NCBI GenBank assembly: GCA_040757115.1
Contig: JBFLYA010000143.1
Coordinates: forward strand, 1 to 9,579
Direction of reading: 5' to 3'
Source of the DNA: a bacterium
GTDB lineage: Bacteria; UBA9089; CG2-30-40-21; SBAY01
Length of the DNA: 9,579 nucleotides
Made by a program: the position numbers and the translations under genes. Below are positions 5,065-9,416 of the stretch, piece by piece. Within the stretch, counting starts at the first letter, position 1. Every line of letters starts with the position of its first letter. Under the pieces are notes generated by a model. The model saw nothing but the letters and a program-made list of their open reading frames with translations, made no database searches and was not told the DNA's origin.

Positions 5065-6912
5065 TTACATTTCACCAGGAAGTTTTTCTTTTAATTCTAA
5101 CTGAACCAGATACTCACCTTTTATCTTCTCAAAGTTAACTCCGTCGTTTGAAAAATAACTTCGACCAAAATTATAATAATTATCAATCAATATTTGAACA
5201 TTGGCTAATTCAGTTACTTTAAAGATAATTGTATTTTTGCCATTTTTTAAAAGGGAAGGTTTTATGTCAATACTTGCCGTTCTTGTAAAATTACCATAGG
5301 TAATATAGGCACAACTAATTTTAGGTAGGTCATAGCCATTGACATTTATTAGCAACTCTCCTTTATCATTTGCCGAGTAATAAATTCCTAATCCAGCGGT
5401 TTTAACCTTAGATAAATCGCAATTAACCACAAGTTCCTTTTTAATAGTCTTATTCGGAGAATCGAGTATTCCTGTTTTATCTCCATGCCAATCGCCGCTG
5501 TTATCACGAATGACATATCCATATCGTTTCTCAATACAAAATCCATCTGGATGAGTTAGCGGATATGTCCAACCTAAAAAGGTATTAAAATTAACCAGCG
5601 AGTAAATGAGACAAAAGATGATAAAAGAGATAATTACTGGTTTATATTTTTTCTGCTGAATATGATGATACCAAAAATAAAGAGTATAACCAGAAAAAAT
5701 AATCAAATAAGGAACGAATGGCACACGAAACCTTGCCATAACAAAAAATAACAAAATAGCACTCATATATCCAATCATTACTAAAACTAAAAGCAAGATA
5801 TTTTTATTTAACCTCCGTAGAGACAGACAAATTCCCATTATTCCCAGTGAGGCAACAAGTCCGAATTGTAACATCAATTTTAATAGCGGGACAGATTTTT
5901 CAAATCGTGAATAAACAATATCATTATCAGGAATCTCATATCCACTCCAGAATATTGTCCATTTTTTATATAAAAGCCAGAGGTATTTATGGGGTTTTTC
6001 TTTTATAAACCTGACCGCATCCCGCATCCAGAAGCCCTCATCATCTTTACCCTTTAGATTATCCGCATACGGCGGAATGTAATATATCCCTTCTGAATCC
6101 TCATTATTCCCAGCCCAGAAGGTTACCGGTCCTGACTGAGTTAAAAGGATAAATTTGCCACTATAAATATAATTACGGATAGTCACCGGCGAAATGGCAA
6201 GTGCGGTTCCTAAGAGAATAAAGAAAGAGGCGATTAAAAATCTCTTTTTTAAGCCAAAAACAACCAATACCCATAACAATAAAAAAGGTAAGACGAAAAG
6301 TGTTGTTGCCCTTGATAAAGCAGAAAGGCCTATCACGATTCCTGTTATCAGATACCATTTTATCGAATTCTTTTCCACACTCTTTAAAAGGAGAAATGAA
6401 CTCAAGAACAGGGTAAATGTATCTAATACCGGTGTCAGGATAGTGGTTTCATAGACCATAAAGATACCATAAAATGTACATAACAAAAGGGCAATTAATC
6501 CAACCGTTTGATTAAAGATGCGTGTCCCCACTAAATACACCAGGAAATAACTCCCGCAACCAACAAATATCTGGAATATTACTGCTCTAAAAGGCTCAGT
6601 GCCAACAATCAAATATACCAGGGCTAAGAAATAATAATATAAAGGGTTAAATGAATAAGGGGATTTAGGCAATTCACCATTTAATAGCAGTCTGGCTAAT
6701 CCGTCATACGAACCTGCATCTGTGCCTTCAAAATGTAAAAAATTTGGGTCATTACTCTTTACCTGAAAAAGATAAATCAATCTTAAAATAATAGCCGCCA
6801 CAAGGAGACAGATAAGAATAATTTTATCCTTCGAGATGGAGAGTGGGAAAGATGAAGGCTTGCGGTAATTTTTAGACGGATGTTCTTTTTTCTTTTTAGA
6901 CTTTTTTTTCAT
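5065..6912 (-). CDS. GT39/ArnT-like integral membrane glycosyltransferase with C-terminal soluble domain
   Basis: 615 residues. A very basic N-terminus (MKKKSKKKKE) precedes about ten or more transmembrane segments (roughly residues 31-440). The first extracytoplasmic loop has TDAGSYDGLARLLLNGE (D65, D70), the catalytic-Asp region of GT39/PMT-type enzymes using polyprenyl-linked sugars, followed by NPLYYYFLALVY. LSRATTLFVLP and ISPVTIRNYIYSG are also typical of the family. The last ~150 residues are soluble and beta-rich, possibly a carbohydrate-binding-like domain. The acceptor and sugar are unknown. It is the first gene of the operon with the radical SAM enzyme and apbE. No ribosome site precedes the ATG. 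Instead the -10 box lies 6 nt upstream, suggesting a leaderless message. No alternative in-frame ATG lies near. Confidence 0.88.
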   Translation of the reverse strand: MKKKSKKKKEHPSKNYRKPSSFPLSISKDKIILICLLVAAIILRLIYLFQVKSNDPNFLHFEGTDAGSYDGLARLLLNGELPKSPYSFNPLYYYFLALVYLIVGTEPFRAVIFQIFVGCGSYFLVYLVGTRIFNQTVGLIALLLCTFYGIFMVYETTILTPVLDTFTLFLSSFLLLKSVEKNSIKWYLITGIVIGLSALSRATTLFVLPFLLLWVLVVFGLKKRFLIASFFILLGTALAISPVTIRNYIYSGKFILLTQSGPVTFWAGNNEDSEGIYYIPPYADNLKGKDDEGFWMRDAVRFIKEKPHKYLWLLYKKWTIFWSGYEIPDNDIVYSRFEKSVPLLKLMLQFGLVASLGIMGICLSLRRLNKNILLLVLVMIGYMSAILLFFVMARFRVPFVPYLIIFSGYTLYFWYHHIQQKKYKPVIISFIIFCLIYSLVNFNTFLGWTYPLTHPDGFCIEKRYGYVIRDNSGDWHGDKTGILDSPNKTIKKELVVNCDLSKVKTAGLGIYYSANDKGELLINVNGYDLPKISCAYITYGNFTRTASIDIKPSLLKNGKNTIIFKVTELANVQILIDNYYNFGRSYFSNDGVNFEKIKGEYLVQLELKEKLPGEM

Positions 6913-6918
6913 ATTGAC

Positions 6919-6947
6919 ATTATAGCATCTCTGAATAGTTATGTCAA
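6919..6947 (-). promoter_or_regulatory. consensus sigma70-type promoter predicting a leaderless mRNA
   Basis: Minus strand: -35 TTGACA (6947-6942), a spacer of exactly 17 nt, and -10 TATAAT (6924-6919), both perfect consensus. Only six bases (GTCAAT) separate the -10 from the ATG at 6912, so transcription should begin at about the A of the start codon. In addition, 8-bp arms ATTGACAT (6913-6920) and ATGTCAAT (6941-6948) form a perfect inverted repeat spanning the promoter, a possible operator. Confidence 0.8.
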
Positions 6948-6958
6948 TAAAAATAAAG

Positions 6959-6970
6959 GTAAGCGTTCAG
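6959..6970 (+). repeat. 12-bp edge motif upstream of the glycosyltransferase promoter
   Basis: GTAAGCGTTCAG followed by CCA. It matches GTAACYGTTCAG with one change and marks the gene-side edge of this spacer, as at 933 and 2665. Confidence 0.55.
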
Positions 6971-6985
6971 CCAAAGACCAGAGAG

Positions 6986-7020
6986 CATAGACTATAGACT
7001 ATAGACCATAGACTATAGAC
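6986..7020. repeat. heptamer tandem array (YATAGAC x5)
   Basis: Five perfect-period heptamers: CATAGAC, TATAGAC, TATAGAC, CATAGAC, TATAGAC. The only variation is at the first base. It is noncoding. The following 7021-7121 shows no gene, only short G/A-rich and GATTCGGG-like stretches. Confidence 0.9.
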
Positions 7021-7121
7021 CAAGGAACCGATGAAAAGCAAGTTTATTCCCCCTTAAATTCGGGACTCGGGACTGGGGGTTCGAGATTCGGGAAGGCTGG
7101 TAGCCACAGACTTCAGCCTGA

Positions 7122-7223
7122 TTTCTCCTGAAAATAGGAAGTAGAAAGTAGAAAGTAAAGAAAACATCACTCCTCACGCCTATCTCCTTACCTCCCACCT
7201 TCTATCTCCTACCCCTATTTTCA
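7122..7223. repeat. heptamer inverted-repeat element, copy 2, fused to the nucleotidyltransferase gene end
   Basis: It begins with TTTCTCCTGAAAATAGG, as at 346. Heptamers follow at 7134-7161 (ATAGGAA, GTAGAAA, GTAGAAA, GTAAAGA), then a short gap, then pyrimidine heptamers at 7179-7220 (CCTATCT, CCTTACC, TCCCACC, TTCTATC, TCCTACC, CCTATTT). The inverted ends TGAAAATAGG (7129-7138) and CCTATTTTCA (7214-7223) are perfect. The last three bases supply the stop codon of the neighbouring nucleotidyltransferase gene. Confidence 0.75.
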
Positions 7224-7481
7224 TCCTCCTCGTATATTTTTAATGCCTTCTTTCGTTAGTACATCAACCTTTTTTCCAAATAAGTTTTCAAGATATTCCA
7301 CAAATCTAATAAATTTGAACCCTATTGGTTGCTTGAATTCAACAACTATATCTAAATCACTATCCTTTGTCAGAGTCCCAGTTACCACTGAGCCAAAAAT
7401 ACCGATTTTGGAAACACCATATTCAGTCGCTAAAACATTATAATATTTCCTTATTAAATGTGTCACTTCTTTTTTATCCAT
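7221..7481 (-). CDS. MntA-type minimal nucleotidyltransferase, C-terminus apparently replaced
   Basis: 86 residues. It is a minimal Pol-beta-superfamily nucleotidyltransferase like the MNT antitoxins of HEPN-MNT modules. IGIFGSVVTG (27-35) gives the GS motif, SDLDIVVEF (41-49) gives D42 and D44, and VDVLT gives the third acidic residue D73, so the active site is complete. Family members usually continue for about 10-15 residues after KEGIKNIR with a short helix. Here the protein ends R-G-G-stop, inside the right end of a heptamer repeat, so the tail seems lost. The ATG at 7481 lies 26 nt after a GTTAGCC attC core (7514-7508), preceded by an AAAGGA site, consistent with a gene-cassette start. 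No HEPN partner is adjacent. Confidence 0.8.
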   Translation of the reverse strand: MDKKEVTHLIRKYYNVLATEYGVSKIGIFGSVVTGTLTKDSDLDIVVEFKQPIGFKFIRFVEYLENLFGKKVDVLTKEGIKNIRGG

Positions 7482-7507
7482 TGTCCTTTACCTAAATCAT
7501 ATTTTAC

Positions 7508-7638
7508 GGCTAACGATAAAGTTCAGGTGCGGCGGGGAGAATTACCACAAAAGTTTGATAGCAAGATAAAACTTTGAGAGACCACAAAACTCTAATTACG
7601 GCACAGCCCCCACCGTCAACTGCAACGCAGGGTTAGAC
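7508..7638 (-). other. attC recombination site (integron gene-cassette type)
   Basis: Minus strand: R'' GTCTAAC (7638-7632) and R' GTTAGCC (7514-7508) bound a 131-bp imperfect palindrome. After 5-nt spacers the inner arms align as GTTGCAGTTGACGGTGGGG against, read inward from the other end, AGTTCAGGTGCGGCGGGG. These match apart from single extra bases (G and A in one arm) and a few changes. Unpaired single bases in one arm are the hallmark extrahelical bases of attC. The exchange point would be G|TTAGCC. It precedes the nucleotidyltransferase gene and follows a micro-ORF whose stop lies in R''. Confidence 0.82.
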
Positions 7639-7695
7639 AAAAGCTCTCATTCGCTGTCTTTTCCTTTTCCTCTGCCTCACCGAATTATTGTGCAT
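7633..7695 (-). CDS. very small basic ORF in a ~120-bp cassette (doubtful)
   Basis: 20 residues, MHNNSVRQRKRKRQRMRAFV, strongly basic. The TAA stop falls inside the attC core GTCTAAC, a usual placement in cassettes. The frame stays open further upstream to the previous core site, but there is no ATG/GTG/TTG nearer to the strong AAGGAGGG site at about 7728-7734. Only an ATT (7722) lies at suitable spacing, giving 29 codons. Either a rare start is used or the cassette is noncoding. The call rests on position and composition only. Confidence 0.3.
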   Translation of the reverse strand: MHNNSVRQRKRKRQRMRAFV

Positions 7696-7744
7696 TCCAC
7701 ATTCACGGTTTGCCCCTAAAATATCTCCCTCCTTTTTATATTTT

Positions 7745-7763
7745 GCCTAACAATTTGTTAGAC
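7745..7763 (-). other. collapsed attC-like site: two core motifs 5 bp apart
   Basis: Minus strand GTCTAACAAATTGTTAGGC. Both ends fit the attC cores (RYYYAAC and GTTRRRY), and the central 15 bases form a perfect palindrome. The inner L arms found in true attC sites are missing. It lies where an attC is expected, between the cassette gene 7834-8214 and the micro-cassette. It could be a deletion product or a site built from core ends only. Confidence 0.55.
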
Positions 7764-7770
7764 ATCAAAT

Positions 7771-7815
7771 AGGGGAAATGTCCCTCTATTTCCCCTTTAT
7801 TTCCACTCTATTTCC
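7771..7815. repeat. 9-bp hairpin plus three 11-bp direct repeats
   Basis: AGGGGAAAT (7771-7779) and ATTTCCCCT (7788-7796) are a perfect inverted pair with an 8-nt loop. Overlapping this, three 11-mers follow: CCTCTATTTCC, CCTTTATTTCC, ACTCTATTTCC (7783-7815). It lies downstream of the membrane-protein gene and could stabilise or end its transcript; no T-run is evident. Confidence 0.65.
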
Positions 7816-7822
7816 TCAGTCA

Positions 7823-7849
7823 GGCAAAAGATTTTAATCTTTGCTTGCC
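7823..7849 (-). promoter_or_regulatory. stem-loop overlapping the stop codon of the cassette membrane protein
   Basis: GGCAA-AAGATT-TT-AATCTT-TGC-TTGCC on the plus strand: 5- and 6-bp stems with a small asymmetry. The stop codon sits in the loop. Without a T-run it is not a standard terminator. Confidence 0.45.
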
Positions 7850-8214
7850 ACATAAGCACCAAAGATTATGGCTCCAATTACGAGGATGTCCAAACCGATC
7901 AAGAGTAACAAGTAAGTTGTGTCAAGATCAGAAGGATACAGAAGCCAGCCAGTGAGAGAAAGGCCGCCAATAAGAATAGCCAAAGTTGTAAGAGCAAAAA
8001 AAAGGACAGTCTTATTGACTTCTTTAAACATCTTGCTTGTAAGGTAGACAGACAAGCATGCGGCGATAAAGCTGCCTATGGCTCTGCCTATATTAGGCCC
8101 TGCAGCTACCCATTCCCCGTGTATTGACTCTCTTGCCTCAAAAATATTTGCCAACAAGAACCACGAAGGCAAGAAGAAGATATATAGCACTATAACAGCG
8201 AAAACATTCTTCAT
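7834..8214 (-). CDS. small four-helix membrane protein, cassette-borne, unknown function
   Basis: 126 residues with four hydrophobic segments, at roughly 3-25, 44-60, 68-92 and 98-122. Short polar loops include FEARESIHGEWVAAGPNIG between helices 1 and 2. There is no motif I can assign. The start ATG at 8214 is preceded by AGGAG 9 nt upstream, and this ribosome site overlaps an attC-core-like GTTAGGA (8231-8225). The gene is tandem with the DUF6804-like gene (36 bp gap), in the same orientation. Its base composition is visibly richer in G+C than the backbone genes, as expected for an acquired cassette. I do not recognise the family. Confidence 0.7.
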   Translation of the reverse strand: MKNVFAVIVLYIFFLPSWFLLANIFEARESIHGEWVAAGPNIGRAIGSFIAACLSVYLTSKMFKEVNKTVLFFALTTLAILIGGLSLTGWLLYPSDLDTTYLLLLIGLDILVIGAIIFGAYVASKD

Positions 8215-8224
8215 GTTTTGTTAC

Positions 8225-8256
8225 TCCTAACGGTGCGGAGCAGGAACGAGTTATTG
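8225..8256 (-). other. attC remnant between two cassette genes
   Basis: Minus strand: a poor left core CAATAAC (8256-8250, containing the TAA stop of the preceding gene), then CGTTCCTGCTCCGCACC, then GTTAGGA (8231-8225). The distance is far too short for a full attC and the last base of the right core is off-consensus. The placement between tandem small genes suggests a deleted site. Confidence 0.35.
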
Positions 8257-8604
8257 CGATTGCGAGTTGTCTACATCCGTCTTGTTTGCCGAATCTTTCC
8301 TTGCATGCTTCACTTTCAGAACGAAAATAGATACCATCGCCACTACGATTGTGGCAACATTGACAACTGACCATATTTCCCTTGTGAGGTGAACTCGGAT
8401 GATTGGGTTATATATCACCGCAGTAACGCCAAGAACCCACACCACACCTTGCTTCTCTTGGGCAAGTGACTGAATGGCGAGGTAAGCAAAGATGGCACAA
8501 CACACCCACCGCAGAAGGATGTAGTATCCGTAGGGGTTCTCTGGGTTGAGCGCCCACAGCAGCATTGCGCTTGAAATGACTTGGGGTATCCAGATTCGTT
8601 TCAT
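8251..8604 (-). CDS. DUF6804-like small membrane protein, cassette-borne
   Basis: 117 residues, three to four transmembrane helices and a polar, charged C-terminus (KHARKDSANKTDVDNSQSQ). The pattern NPENPYGYYILLRWVCC ... VVWVLGVTAVIYNPIIRVHLTREIW is what I recall for the DUF6804 family of small proteins common in cassette arrays; the match is from memory. Function is unknown. I start at the ATG at 8604, with GAGG 5 nt upstream. That site directly follows an attC core GTTAGAC (8620-8614), a typical cassette gene start. A longer frame from 8643 would begin inside the attC and has no ribosome site. The gene is G+C richer than the backbone. Confidence 0.75.
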   Translation of the reverse strand: MKRIWIPQVISSAMLLWALNPENPYGYYILLRWVCCAIFAYLAIQSLAQEKQGVVWVLGVTAVIYNPIIRVHLTREIWSVVNVATIVVAMVSIFVLKVKHARKDSANKTDVDNSQSQ

Positions 8605-8613
8605 GTTTTCCTC

Positions 8614-8700
8614 GTCTAACGTTTTGCGTAACCGGCTCTGCAAAAAGCAGAGTGAGGAACGAACGCCAACGCCACTTTTGCCGTCCGTGTGGACGCAATT
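8614..8700 (-). other. attC site, interrupted at its outer end
   Basis: Minus strand: R' GTTAGAC (8620-8614) is preceded by the arm GCCGGTTACGCAAAAC. The other arm is TTGCGTCCACACGGACGGC at about 8698-8680. TTGCGT pairs with ACGCAA, and a CGG core follows after a small bulge. A perfect inner hairpin, CTCTGC-AAAAA-GCAGAG (plus strand 8635-8651), lies beside one arm. The expected R'' core (RYYYAAC) beyond 8700 is missing; the sequence becomes A/T-rich there, where the IS110-like segment begins. Confidence 0.65.
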
Positions 8701-8719
8701 GATAATAATTAAAAGGCAC

Positions 8720-8748
8720 TTGAAATCGATCGTACAGTATGATATAAT
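8720..8748 (+). promoter_or_regulatory. strong sigma70-type promoter with extended -10
   Basis: -35 TTGAAA (8720-8725), a 17-nt spacer ending in TGA (extended -10 TGn), and -10 TATAAT (8743-8748). The predicted start is near 8755. It reads into the structured noncoding region, not directly into a gene. Confidence 0.75.
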
Positions 8749-8754
8749 ACCAAT

Positions 8755-8930
8755 GAGTTTATCGCTTTAACCACACCTGGATATATATGGGAAACATTAA
8801 TGGCTTAACCTTCTCCTCTGAGAGGCTAAATAACCTTCAGAGGCATACATATCCAGTATGTGGCCTGGAAGGCGCTCGGGTTGCTCTCCAGCATTGCCCT
8901 ATCCTCCTCCCAGGGGAGAAAGTTAAGAGT
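8755..8930 (+). ncRNA. candidate IS110 bridge RNA (structured noncoding region)
   Basis: A closing stem pairs CTTAACCTTCT (8804-8814) with AGAAAGTTAAG (8917-8927), 10 of 11. Inside it are three hairpins. The first is CCTCTGA-g-AGG with CCT-TCAGAGG (8815-8825/8834-8843), 10 bp with one bulge. The second is CATAC-ATATCCA-GTATG (8844-8860). The third is CTGGA with TCCAG (8865-8869/8887-8891). Separately CACACCTGGATATATATG (8772-8789) is an imperfect inverse of 8844-8862. Size and place, between a promoter and the transposase, fit an IS110-group bridge RNA. The identity of the guide loops is not established. Confidence 0.55.
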
Positions 8931-9122
8931 GTAACCATAGATTCTATTTATATTATAGCCTTTTCTTTAGCTTGCGTCAAGAATTATTTTCATAGGCATC
9001 AGACTTATTTACCTTTTCTAACACAAAAATTGTGGAGGAACATATCTCTTATGTCCCTCTTTAAGGTCGATTTAGAAAATTGACCAATAAATCAAAATTT
9101 ATTAGTATTAAGGAGGCCCATC

Positions 9123-9323
9123 ATGAAATATCTTGCTTTAGACGCTCATAGCAACTTTTGTTCATTTGGTGTCCTTTCTGAGGACAATAAGATTCTTACC
9201 TGCATCGATATTGAAACAAGTGAGATGAATCTGATTAATGCAATCCAAAGTGTTTCTGGAACCAAAACACTCGTAGTAGAAGAATCACCATTAGCCCATT
9301 GGAGGTATGTGCGAATTTTATGA
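9123..9323 (+). pseudogene. IS110-family transposase, truncated N-terminal fragment
   Basis: 66 codons, against roughly 300-400 for the family. MKYLALDAHS (D7) and KTLVVEES (E53) are the first two acidic residues of the RuvC-like DEDD domain of IS110 transposases. The match holds to about LAHW (residue 60). After that the reading frame drifts through RYVRIL to a stop, and no continuation of the DEDD domain or of the C-terminal Tnp2 domain follows. AAGGAGG lies 6 nt before the ATG, so the start is sound. The break at about 9302 marks a deletion or a later insertion. It cannot be active alone. Confidence 0.75.
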
Positions 9324-9348
9324 AGATAAAAAAGAAGTAAAGAAAAAC

Positions 9349-9416
9349 GGCTAACATTCCGAAATACAATATGAGAAGTAAAAATTATATTGTATTAAAA
9401 GGAGGATATGTTAGCT
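9349..9416 (+). promoter_or_regulatory. nested inverted repeats upstream of the last gene
   Basis: Outer arms CTAACAT (9351-9357) and ATGTTAG (9408-9414); inner arms AATACAATAT (9363-9372) and ATATTGTATT (9387-9396), all perfect. The AAGGAGG ribosome site (9399-9405) lies between the right inner and outer arms, so folding could mask or expose it. The layout also recalls an attC (GGCTAAC to GTTAGCT), but the two spacers differ in length. A 15-codon frame ending in the left core (9307-9354) is not clearly a gene. Confidence 0.5.

Larger units (their letters stand above)
8701..9302 (+). mobile_element. IS110-like insertion sequence, left part only
   Basis: The segment contains, in order, a promoter, a structured noncoding region and the first ~60 codons of a DEDD transposase. 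A noncoding region before the transposase fits the IS110 group, in which the bridge RNA is encoded upstream of the gene (family knowledge). The left boundary is set at the break of the attC and is uncertain by tens of bases. The right boundary is where the transposase similarity stops. The rest of the element is missing. Confidence 0.6.

Noticed and set aside
7013-7198. Minus-strand 61-codon frame in the spacer beside the nucleotidyltransferase
   Set aside because: It is made of heptamer-repeat and GATTCGGG-type sequence with no ribosome site.
8138-8374. Minus-strand 78-codon frame spanning the two cassette membrane genes
   Set aside because: It crosses both genes and the attC remnant, has no ribosome site, and its frame conflicts with the membrane-helix frames.
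8408-8719. Minus-strand 103-codon frame over the DUF6804-like gene and attC
   Set aside because: Out of frame with the recognised protein and reads through the attC palindrome; Arg/His/Pro-rich shadow.
8787-9083. Plus-strand 98-codon frame over the structured region
   Set aside because: Its path follows several strong RNA hairpins, there is no ribosome site, and the product resembles nothing. The noncoding RNA explanation is better.
9080-9108. Possible promoter TTGACC-17-TAGTAT with AATAAAT/ATTTATT hairpin before the transposase
   Set aside because: Transcription would start inside the AAGGAGG site, leaving no usable leader, and the -10 matches only 4 of 6 bases.
9309-9340. GTGCG at the transposase break as the 5' end of a group II intron
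   Set aside because: No domain I-like sequence follows and an unrelated small gene starts about 100 bp later.
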